The notes under the pieces are model-generated. The model ran no database searches. It was given only the letters and a program-made list of their open reading frames with translations, and was not told where the DNA came from. Below are positions 21,901-32,500 of a DNA stretch of 64,000 bases, piece by piece. The number at the start of each line of letters is the position of its first letter. Within the stretch, counting starts at the first letter, position 1. Origin of the DNA: Axinella damicornis (taxonomy: Eukaryota > Porifera > Demospongiae > Axinellida > Axinellidae); contig OZ007514.1 in assembly GCA_963931865.1 (NCBI GenBank), positions 11,023,478 to 11,087,477 of the forward strand. The letters are read 5' to 3'. The translations under genes and the position numbers were made by a program.

Positions 21901-24811
21901 GATTACTTTACACATGCTCTTCTGATTTTAAGCAGTTTCTTACTGTCAGTAAAGAGTTAACAGTTATCACTGTCTGGATCGTACGTCATTGAATACAGAG
22001 TTCGATGCTTGTCATTTGATTCAGGATGGTACGGTTGCAGTCCCTAGACTACATGCCCGTTTTCTGCACCAGTGATCCGACTCCATCCCTGTATGGATCA
22101 GAGCTACTACGCAGATCCCTGGAGGCCCCGACTAGCACTTCAAAGGGAACTGAAGGTGTGCACAATGGCACAGTGATAACCCACATGAGTTGTATACCCT
22201 CCACACACACCCACACCCTCACGTAGCTAACACACACACTTGATGGAACTTACGCCATTACGGAAGTAGAAATGAAACTTCAGAATTCAGCTGTTGTGTA
22301 GCATATCGTGGAGGAGTTGCTGCCCCTAGACACCAGCCATTCCCATAGCCTTGTTCCCAGGCCGCCGTCCAGATTTTATCTTGCAGTCGTGGAGAAAAAA
22401 CGGCTGTGAGATAAGGTCAAGGTGGAGGCCTGGGAACAAGGCTACCATTCCCATGCTTGCTCTACTATACACTGCTGTACAGATTACATCTGATGGCATT
22501 AGAGAAGCGTTTGTTACTGGCCTTTACACGTTTTGTTCCTATACTGTTTCACAGAAGATGCTGTCACTGCACCAAGCCCTGTAGTAAACACACTGCTGGA
22601 TGAGCCTACAGAAAATGCTTTCAATGGCATGACATCATCCACTCCTGACCCACATTCCACCATCGTACATCACTCTGAGAGTATAGGCAGCCTCAGCAGT
22701 GTGGACAGCAGTTACAGTCAGACACGTCAGCAGAGAGATTACAGCATTAAAGGAAAGCTCAATGTGGGAGTGTGTTACGAGCGGAATGAAGAGCAGCTGC
22801 TGGTCAGAATCAATCATGCCAATGGACTATCTTCTGTCGAGGAAAACGGTACTTCTAGCCCGTATATCAAAGTAGTTCTGCTTCCTGACAAAAGGAGGCT
22901 TACCAAGAGGAAGACTGCTATTCAGAAGAACACGCTCAACCCAGTGTATAACGAAACCCTGAAGGTTGGTTGCAGACTCTTTGAGTGAATGTCATAAGCC
23001 TAAGGGCTATTTTTACATGCCAGTGTCAATTGTGTATCATTTGGTCAAGTGGTGATATACTTGTGAATAATTTGCTGGAGTTTATATAGTTTTGCAATGC
23101 ACGGTAGTTAATTAGTTGCCTTGAATGAGCATTGGAAAACTTCTCAGAACTTATAACTATTGACAAAACTACAACATTTTGCTGTCTGTTGCATTGCAGT
23201 ACGAGCTATTGCAGACAGACATGGGCTCTCGCACGCTGTGGCTGAGTGTCTGGAACCAGGATGAATGTGGATCAAGCAACTTTCTGGGAGAAGTCCGTCT
23301 ACCGCTAATCTCGACTGACCTCAAAGACTTCACAGATCATGATTACAACCTCCAAGAAATGGTGGGTGTGGTTGCGTGATTATTGGGATGGTGAACAAAG
23401 CAGATGTTATGTACCAACTTAAAGTACTTATGACTTCCTGGAATAGTTGTTCAAAAATAAGTGGCTGATTTGTCTTCTTCTGAAAAACAAAAATGGTACA
23501 ACAGTGGTGGATTTACTGGGGGGGGGGGGGGGAGTGGAGGTGCACCCCCCTTTGGCAGCGAGTGAAAATAAGTTATGTCTCTTCTTACAGCAGTTTGGAT
23601 TTGGATTTAGTCTCCGGCGCTAGACAAATCACCTTGAAAATGCAGGTCAGACACGTGTCATGAATGCATTCACGTGACCAGTAGTGGGTGTGGCAATGCA
23701 ACTTTTCGGGCACACTTCGCGCGCCAGTGGCTGAACCCCCCTTTCTAAATTTCTGTGCAATCAAGTTTATCAAATACAATTCTTTTGGCTGAGTGACTAA
23801 TGACCTTAATCCCCACATGTGCACACTCATGGTAGGGGCCTGCATTGTTGGAGGGTGAAGTGTCCACCCCAACTTGCCCTTTCACCACCAGCATGTGCAT
23901 TGCATCGCTAATACATAATCCTCAGCCTAACCTCAGTTGTGAATACTTAGCATGTGCTAATCCCCTCATACCTTTTTCCTTAGGATGTAATCGAGGAAGA
24001 GATTGACCATGAAAACTGTGGGAAACTAAACCTTGGTCTGAAGTTTGTTCCCAATTCTAGCACAGAATATGATCTTGCCAGGACGACAGGCACCGTACAC
24101 ATTACCGTCAAACAAGCTAAAGGTTTGGCCAGCAAGAGACCTCAAAGTGAGACAAACAGCTTTGTCAGCTGCTACCTGCTGCCCAACAGCAGCCAGAGAA
24201 GTACGAAGAAGACGAGTGTGGTCAACAACAATCTAAATCCCACATGGCAGGAAGAATTCACCTATAATGATGTCGGCCTTAAAGAGTTGCAGTCAGAACA
24301 AGTGCTCGAGGTGACCGTCTGGAGTAAGGACCAACTGGGTGCAGATGAATTCATCGGTGGTATTCGTGTTGGACCGAATCCCAACCGCGTAAGAACCCCT
24401 GAGCATTGGATGGACTCCAAAGATAGAGAAATATCTCAATGGGAGGCCATGCTGAGTAACCCAGGAGAGTGGGTAGAGGAGTGGCACATGCTCAGACCCT
24501 CCATGAATCATCTGGCAGACCATGCAGCTGTGCCGTTGTCACCAGACAGGAGTCGAGCCCATCTGAAGGCTACACAAGCTAAGGGGATATCTCCAGAAGA
24601 AAAACACTCAGATGAGACTGCTGACATCATCACCCCACTTGCACCCCCCTCGCACAACTCAACCATTACCGCCAAAGGCAAGGATCCGCCCACAAACCAT
24701 CGGAGCCAATCTTTAGGCAACACTCTACCTATGAATGCTCCTAGACGATCAGGCAGTCTACAGCCAATTTCAACCAGACGTCCTCCAACATCCAGCAAGG
24801 TCAGGAAGTAG
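18999..24811 (+). CDS. Synaptotagmin-like (Slp/granuphilin-type) Rab effector
   Basis: Exons: 18999-19132, 21330-21530, 22025-22155, 22555-22964, 23200-23361, 23984-24811; 1866 nt, 621 aa. Residues 19-44 (LSFLTEEEKMVILRVLKADE) are the start of the Slp homology (Rab27-type binding) helix. Residues 67-108 hold four CxxC pairs (67/70, 82/85, 90/93, 105/108) of the FYVE-type finger. C2A spans about 221-346 and C2B about 359-505, with GEWVEEWHML as the WHxL end. The order matches SYTL4/5 proteins, which dock secretory vesicles at the plasma membrane. Loop Asp residues are mostly replaced (SSPYIK, NSFVSCYL), so Ca2+-independent lipid binding is likely. Intron 2 starts GC (21531), with AG/GCAAGT context, and only this donor keeps the frame. 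The last exon may instead splice at 24799 to the next gene. Confidence 0.85.
19358..19487. mobile_element. Mutator-like MITE, 130 bp, 9-bp TSD
   Basis: TAGCCTCGTTCCCTGGCC at the left, GCTTGGGAACGAGGCTA at the right; the arms extend through CTGTTCTTCGGTTT. The flanks GGTAAGCAT/GGTAAGCAC match at 8 of 9. It lies in intron 1 of the SYTL gene. Confidence 0.85.
20040..20929. mobile_element. TIR element in SYTL intron 1, 890 bp
   Basis: The ends are AATAGACCTTATTCGGCTAA then CGCGCATGCCGACACT, and the near-perfect complement at 20894-20929 (about 36 bp). A clear target-site duplication is not visible. Nested inside (20161-20335) are several TGGCGTAAAA/TTTTACGCCA hairpin repeats, probably other small elements. 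The open frame at 20474-20689 shows no domain. Confidence 0.75.
22346..22444. mobile_element. Mutator-like MITE, 99 bp, 9-bp TSD
   Basis: TAGCCTTGTTCCCAGGCC and GGCCTGGGAACAAGGCTA ends; perfect duplication CCATTCCCA at 22337-22345 and 22445-22453. It sits in SYTL intron 3. Confidence 0.9.
23500..23770. mobile_element. Degenerate hAT-like MITE fragment
   Basis: It has the same landmarks as the intact element at 35463-35983: GTGGTGGATTTACTGGGG, a G run, GCACCCCCCTTTGGC, then CTTCGCGCG, GTGGCTGAACCCCCCTTTC and AAATTTCT. The right end is lost. It lies in SYTL intron 5. Confidence 0.6.
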
Positions 24812-25182
24812 CTTATGTAGCTAATTTGGCAGCATGTGCAAGGAGAAACAGTACGGTAACCTTTTTGAAGATATCTGTCTTATCACACGGTGAATTTGAA
24901 CGACGGCTGTGCAGTTGTCAGATTTGAACTAATTATGTCATTGAGTCATTGGTTATAATAATTAGTATGTGGCTTTTCAGATACCAGACTTATGGCCTGC
25001 TTACAAGTAGGCCAAGCTAGACGTTCCCACTTCAATGACAACTAATGCATTCAACACAGATGTGGAACTAGGATGCAGTGATATAACTGTGTCTATACAT
25101 AATTATACCTGTGTAACTGAATCTTCATACGCACATGCGTTGCAGTTACATGATTGACACGTGCAATCTTTCTCTCTCACAG

Positions 25183-28100
25183 ACGCACACATCCCCTGCA
25201 CACACAATGCACACATACCCACGCACAAAGATGAAACGGGCCGACAGTGTGTCCAGTGTAGGCAGTTTGACCTCACTCTCACGCCGAACCCGAGGAGATT
25301 ACGACATCACTGGGGACATACTACTTGGCATAGAGTACAAACGAAAACAGCTGCTGATCCACGTGAAGAAAGCAAAGGGACTGGCATCACCAGACACAAA
25401 GGGCTCCATAAACTCCTACGTCAAGATCTACCTTCTCCCAGACCGGAGCAAGCACTCCAAGAGAAAAACCGACGTTAAGAAGAAGACATTCAATCCTGTG
25501 TACAGTGAGACACTGAAGGTAAGCGGTGCAGCCAATTAAGTCCCAATTGAGGAGTTACCTGAGTCAATTGAGTTTGACTTTGAACAGTCACCCCCAGGAC
25601 AATCTATGCTTTGAATAAGATCTGGAAAGTTGCATGTACTTGCAAAACTATCACATGCAAATTCCAGTATTCGTTTATGCACAGCATGCAGTGTAGCGAG
25701 AGCACATGACTCCCAGGACTTGCTGAAGGTGGTCTATGTATTCTCCTTTTTCTCTCTCCTTCAGTATCAAGTTCCTAGGGAGGAACTGACAACACGAGTC
25801 ATCTGGTTGACGGTGTGGGATCACGATTCTTTCAGTACAAGCAGGTTCTTGGGTGAACTTTGCCTCTCCCCCTCTTCCCTCAATCTCAGTGACTCCACCC
25901 CCCAGTGGTACAAGCTGCAAGACTATGCAGAGCCTGCTAGGGTCCCTCCCTCCACTCGAACCTCCTCGTCATCGAAGCCACTGGCGAGGGGGGCTGCCTC
26001 TCCCCTCAAAACTGCAGACCCACGGAAGACGCTACTCAGAGAGGAGATACCAGTGGAGGTTAAGAGGAGCAGAGCTGCGACCACTCCTCTCAGAGCCGTG
26101 ACGCAACCCACACAGCAGAGGAGGCTACTAGCAGAGGAGATGCCAGCAAATGCTAAGGGTAAAGGAGCCTTAGAAAAGCTTCTGCTCTTTGTGAGTGACT
26201 TAGAGCTGCATATGACATTAAAATGAATTTCCATTCACAGAACTACGTATTCTGAAGGAACCCATTTCACGTGCCAATGTGAACTTGAAGGATGATCCAT
26301 CGACAGCCAAACTGAAGTCTCAACCTCCTGGCAAACAACAATTGGTTCAAAAGCGGGCCTCAGTTACTGGATCAGATATCAGATCCACAGGTACACTGTA
26401 TTTTGCATCATGCTTAATTTACAGCCGCATTGTGTTAGTATGAGATCTCTCACACTAGATTCACTAAATTCTCATTATGTCAATGGATGCATATGATGGA
26501 TGTGACTGTGACATCTTTCCCCTGTAGAATACTTACGTGGCTTTGAAACGTTTGCTGAAACAAGTTTCATCGTTGCCCAAGGCTGCTCTCGCAGTTTCGA
26601 ATGGCAGGGATGCGGTCTCAAGCTGCACATCCCAGAGGGGTTGGTGCCTGCAGAGCACACGGAATGCAGGATTGATGCCAGAGCTGGTTTTTCTGGACAA
26701 TTTACTTTCCCAGATGATTCACAGCTGGTCAGCTGTGTGTACTGGCTCTCCTGCTCTCACAAGTTCTTGACTCCAGTTACACTCGAAATCCAGCACTGCA
26801 CATCTCTTCACGACCCTTCCCGGTTTTCTAGCCTTCAGTTTGTCGCTGCCAAGTCTTCTGAGCCGGAACTGCCATACCAATTCAGAGCACTCGACAAAGG
26901 AACGTTCTCGCCACATAGTACCTACGGCAGCATACAAGTCTCCCAGTTCTCCTTCTTTGGGATAATCAGTGATAAAGTGTATCAGAGGAGCCGGTGCTAC
27001 TGTGGCCACTTGTACTATACTCGGAAGGGATCTAATAAGTGGCATGTGGACTTTGTAATCACATGGAATTTGCCAGCATACTTGAAGGTTAGTTAGTATA
27101 ATTATGTACTAGGATTACTGATACCGATCGATGCCACTATACTGTCAAATTATGCAACAAGCCTCACTTTCATCATCAGCATTCACCAAGAAATGCTCCC
27201 TCTTAACCATCATTGATTGTCAGTCTCATGTCATAGGGCAATTAAATCATTAGTACCACAGAATTCGATTCCCACTACCTCACCACTGGCTGGTATCAAT
27301 ACCAGGACCATACCAGTATTGGTGGATCAGCCTACATATTCCAATATCAGAAGTTGAAGTAGCTATCAGTAAAACTTTGTATCGGTGGAACAATTGTTTA
27401 CATATTGTACGTAGCTCTGCATGCGAACTAACATATTTCTAGTAGTACAACCTCTGTGTGATGTTGCAGGCAGTCCAGGGCACACATTCCAGTTCAGCTG
27501 CACCTGCAGACCTTCAGTTCGAGGTTCAGTTCGAAGGTGACTCCATCTCCTTGGAACTTCCCGAGGACGGTGTTGTCTTGCAGAATGGATGGACAATCAG
27601 GCCTCTGGGACCTCTTGCAGTGAGTGCATATGCATACATGATTATTACTAAATGCCTGTTGGAGTTTGTTTAATATGGAGAGGTGTAATGCCTTGTTTCA
27701 ATTAGATCACAAAGCAGCAAATAGATGAATTCAATCCTGGGAAGCAAGCTCCCTGCTGCCGACTACAGGTGAAACTCAGGGATGATGCACGACCAGCTGA
27801 GCTGGAGCATAAAGTGAAACTACTGGGGGCTAAAACCGGCTTCAATTTCTTCACTGTTGCCTGCACCCCTGAGGGTGAGTTAACACAAAAGAAATTAGCA
27901 GGCACATCGCCAGGATTTCCAGAAGGGGGGGTTCAGTTGTGGGTGGTCATGGGGGGAGGGTGCGGGAGGGGGTGTTTGTTGAAGCTCAGGGAATATACAT
28001 TTAATTCCTTAGCCCTGATGATAACGGGAATTATCAACATTGATGGATACAATGCCACACCATACTTTACTAGGCTCCAGCATTGTGGTAGCAGCAGGGA

Positions 28101-29180
28101 CTCGTGTATACAGTGAAGGTTAATTTTGTGAGTTAGAGAGAGAATTTAGGCTGTTCGATCCGGTCTGACCAAGATTATTTTATGACAGTGGATGGACTTC
28201 ATGCATGTAGAACTTGAAGGAGCAGACATATCAAGAAGTTTTGAGCAAAAACGATCATAGCGCTAATAACAAACTATTAGCACGTTTGGCCCTGTTGCCT
28301 TTGATGTTAGCTGGACACACACGCCCCGCGCGATATCGACGCTTGACCGTTCATCTTCCCGGATAGCGCTACAGTAAACAGCTCTGGCGTACTCGCTTTC
28401 TCGGGCCCGGGATAAGTCATCCAGTCACGCAGAGACCGATGAGCTCCAAGTCCATCACCTCCAAGCTGCTGAACAATGCGGCAGGAACGCTGGTAAAATA
28501 CGGGCGGTGAGTTGTCATTGACTGCACCGTGTTTGTTCTGCTTCTTCTCGGTAGATCTTTAAACGCAATCGGCCGACACAGAGTGCTAGATAGACTACAC
28601 AAAGTGGGTATTTTTAGAATCCTCGCACATTGCACAATGACGCTCTGCGTTGGAATTTTCTCTACAGTGCGCATAATTCGAGTAAATCGGTATTTTTCAC
28701 GGCTAGGTGAGACACACCCCCACTAATCCTATACTCAATACATCCAACAGCATTCACATGATCGGCCGAAAGAGGAATAACTTTTATCACACAAATTTGG
28801 TATCACTAGCATTGTGAATCCATACAGAACACCGCTGTGGGTTGGAATTGTTAATACATACAAAGCATAAAGACTTATTCTACAAAATATCTCTCAGTCA
28901 GCATGTTTCCAATACATTTCTGGATTGCACCTGTTAGGAATGATCAGTTGCATACAGGTGTTAATTGCACCAATTTTGCACCAAATGCTCACAGAGTTCC
29001 TCATATGGTGGAGCGGAATTGTTGCATGCAGTAGTCATATGACTTACCTGTAAATAATAGTAATCATGAGAAACTATATAAAATTTATTAAAACCATGAG
29101 GTCAAACCTACACTACAGTATGTGCAGGTGGTGCTTCACCAACAGTGGTTCCTCCCCCCGGCAGCTCAACAGCCCAGTGA
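25183..29180 (+). CDS. C2-ZU5-UPA-like protein (separate gene or SYTL 3' part)
   Basis: Exons: 25183-25518, 25765-26158, 26241-26390, 26528-27087, 27470-27619, 27706-27874, 29128-29180; from ATG 25207 this gives 595 aa. Residues 30-180 form a C2 domain whose two exons match SYTL exons 4 and 5, including the DSVSSVGSLTSLSRR lead. A basic Ser/Pro linker follows. Residues about 295-440 are a ZU5 domain (FEWQGCGLKLHIPEG). Residues about 460-578 (FVITWNLPAYLK, ISLELPEDG, NGWTIRPLG) look like the UPA part of a ZU5-UPA/FIIND unit. It ends after PPPGSSTAQ with no death domain. The strong acceptor at 25183 implies an upstream exon. A donor at 24799 (AAG/GTCAGG) joins in phase 0 to give a 1221-aa SHD-ZnF-C2-C2-C2-ZU5 protein. 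No C2-ZU5 architecture is known to me. Confidence 0.75.
28224..29012. other. Unit-1-only segment with an exon-like CpG-rich start
   Basis: It is present in unit 1 and absent from unit 2 (which joins at about 41396). 28300-28520 is CpG-rich and contains ATG at 28439 reading MSSKSITSKLLNNAAGTLVK then YGR up to a consensus donor, GGCG/GTGAGT (GT at 28508). It resembles a promoter plus first exon of a small gene nested in the last intron of the C2-ZU5 gene. No further exon is identified. Confidence 0.3.
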
Positions 29181-29539
29181 CCTGATCCTCAGAAACATCG
29201 AAGTTTGAACTAATCTGTAGCACCTAAACTGAGCATTATAATATGTTCAGATGATTTGACATGTACAGTTCTTTTCTAATATTCTTGGAATTTACCCTCG
29301 TCACATGTCCCACCATTACAATGTGAAACCATTTCAACTGTATTGCAAGCAACAATAAGCCAGGCGGGGGCGGCTGGGATTTATTCATGATTATAACGTT
29401 TGACAGCAATCACGCGATGAGCTCGATAACAAGACCCACCCCCTAAATCGGTGTTTGAAAGCAGGTAAACTTCTGCTAAAACAAAGAGAGGGCGGCTGAC
29501 ACAGTGTATTTGGATCGCCGTTGGTGTTGGAGCTGCAGT

Positions 29540-32500
29540 ATGTGCACCTATGACCGTGAACGCGCGCTTTTCACAGCTGTATTTTTCTTGTCTGGAGTGG
29601 TGAACGTGTTGCCTTTCTGGGAACGGTGTGAGGACCGATTGGAATCGACAGCCGACGGTAAATTCTCATTGTGTAGCTACATTAACCCTCTGCATTGCTG
29701 CGTATTGAAGAGATTCAGTTCACCATTGATAATATTGCAGCTGCACAATCATAGCAATTCAATCCAGGCATATAGACAATGCAGTCTGCCTCACTGTGAA
29801 CAATATTTGACCCCCTTTGTAGTTGGGCATTGGGTGAATATACAGGCCACCTGCTATCCAGATGGCAGTGTGAGGTGCAACTGGACTTCCGATCAGCGCA
29901 CTGAACACCTTCAGATTGAATACCAGTGCTATAATGCTACTGCCGACCAAGAAACGGTGAGATCAGTTTGTTGTTATAAAATTATAGTAGAGACAATGTG
30001 GGACAGCTAGATGTAGCTATGTATAGCTATATATACACATAATGTTTTGTACTCACAATAACCTCCATGTGGACCCTCTGAAGTATAAGGACTGAATACA
30101 AGGTCCTAAATGATTGGTTTCCCTGTATACGAACCTCTGAGAAAAGACAGCCCGGATATCATGTCCTCAATTGAGTATTTTCACTGTACACACCGGCACA
30201 CAATACACACCTGCACACAATACACACCGTCACACTATACACAATACACACACGCATGCGCAATCACTCACACTCGACATACTACAGCCAAACCCACTTC
30301 AACCGTTGGTGGCATGGACAGACTTCCTGAATCTCAGTAGGCCATTGAGCGTGCAACCGTGGGAGGATGCAACGTCGTGTATTATATCAGGATGCTACGA
30401 GACTGGGATTAGTATGGGTTACCGTGAATACCGGATACCAAACTCTACCTGCTCTATATACAGAGGTGAGGAGACACCTGTTGTGGCTATTGGAAGAACC
30501 AGAATGGATGGCTCTGCATCTGGAGCTTCAGCCAGATTCACAAATCATACTGGTGGTGTGTAGCGGACATATGCGAATGCATGAATCACACATAATAGCT
30601 ACGTGCAGTACGAAAGTTGCTGATGCATGGTCATGCCATCCTAGCTTTTCTTGAAAGCCTCAGTAGAAATGCCTTCAGCGGAATATAACTAACTCTGAAA
30701 TTGTATGGCCATGGCTGCATGCAGATAAGAATGAAGCACTGCATAGTACCATGAGTTCTGAGATTTTGCAATGTGCTGTTGGATTACAAATAGCAATGTC
30801 TCCATGTCTAACTAGCAAGGATGGATATTCTGTTATCGAAAAAATATGCACTTTAGTGTGCCCTATCTGCTATAGTGTATCATAAGCTCCTATTGATGCA
30901 AAAGTTTCAGTTTATAATAATAATTATAGTATGCTCTTGGGAAACATTTGCACTGTCCATGCTGAGGGAGTGGCAGCAGCCTGTGCTGCAGTGCTCCTCA
31001 TCATGAGCTCAGGAGCATGCACATACAAGGTGGTATGAGTGTAATTGTATAGCCTATAAAAAAATTATGCTTCAGACTCGACTGGTGAATACTATTCACT
31101 ATCATCATCATGACGGTGCATCTTCTCCCCTTCAGTCACAACATCAGCTGCATCACTCATCATGAGCAGCTCCCCAAGCATTCCGATGGCTTCCACATCC
31201 CCACCTCCTTTACTCCAGTCTCCCACGGTGTCACCTACTGTACGGCCATACACAGACCATACAGCTGCGACAACAGGTTAGATAGCATGCACTAACCCAA
31301 AACCAATCCAGGCAAACTGAACATTTTGGTCAGTACGCCATATGACCAGACAACCCCAATAATGATAGTGATAGCGAATGTGAATAATTAATGTACTGAC
31401 TTGCTTAGGAGTCATACGTTTGTTGCTTTGCCTCATGCATTTGAGAATACCACAGACCAATTATCTAACTTAACTTGTCACTGCAAAAGTTATACAGAGA
31501 TGATAATAACCTTGTTACGTATACTGCACACAACAGGATCTTACGGGTGCCAAAGGGAGTGTCAAAATAATAGCCCTACCAATTTAGGTACATTATATTG
31601 TTGGAGAAATTAACAGGCTGACTTTAAACTTAAGTAGTCCCAGGCCCTAGTCACTATATATTATTTCAGCTTTGCTGCATTAGCACTTTATACTGCATGG
31701 TTGCCCTAGGTTACATAAGTGGGTACAAAATATTTTGGAACTGTCATTCATAGCTGCTCGGTTCCTCTTTGTGCCCTGCAGCTGTTATCACAGATGAATA
31801 ATCAACTGACACCTTATCCGCCTTTTTGAATTCCCAGAAGGAATGCATATCACCAGGCAGCCATGATGCAGCACATCACACTTTAAAAAAATCATAGTCT
31901 GGATTCCAGAACTGCTAAATGCATACATTCATAGCCCCTCCCACTTCAACTGCTGGTTATGTATATGAGTTGCTCTTCCCCACTTGAGCCCCTCCCACTT
32001 CAACTGCTGGTTATGTGTATGAGTTGCTCTTCCCCACTTGAGCCCCTCCCCCTTCAGTTGTGCAGCCCATATCCATTACAAGTAAAGCACTCATTGTTCT
32101 CTGCTAGATTCACAGGAAAACTGTATATCATACATATGGGACTGGGCAAACACTCTAACTGTCAGAGCTGCTCTGTGTCTACACCGTCCGCTCTCCCATT
32201 CCAGTCTGTGGAGGGAACACTTGAAGGTTTGTGTTTGCCTTAATTTGTCAGTGATTCCGCTGCTTAGAGGAGTGCCTGTAGGTGTGGTCTATTGAATATT
32301 CAAGAGTGAAGTGTTCCCATCACGGACTTGAACAGATGAGCAGACGGCTGGTGCGATCATGGAATGACTTAGACGATGGTGGTGCCTGTCCAGAACCGTA
32401 TTTACATGTAATTTTCCCTGTGATTGTTATATACTTTATGTTTTCTATTGCAGAATGGATGATTGGTGTTGGGGTGACAGTTGCTGTGGTTCCAATTATC

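Noticed and set aside
25853..26234. Overlapping open frames in and opposite the C2-ZU5 exon 2
   Set aside because: Shadows of the real exon; they lack domain content, while the chosen frame continues through all seven exons.
29504..30010. 168-codon frame as a single-exon reading of C1 exons 1-2
   Set aside because: It reads through an intron; the GTAAAT donor and the TTTGTAG acceptor, with the same phases in D1, D2 and E, show that 29658-29822 is intron.
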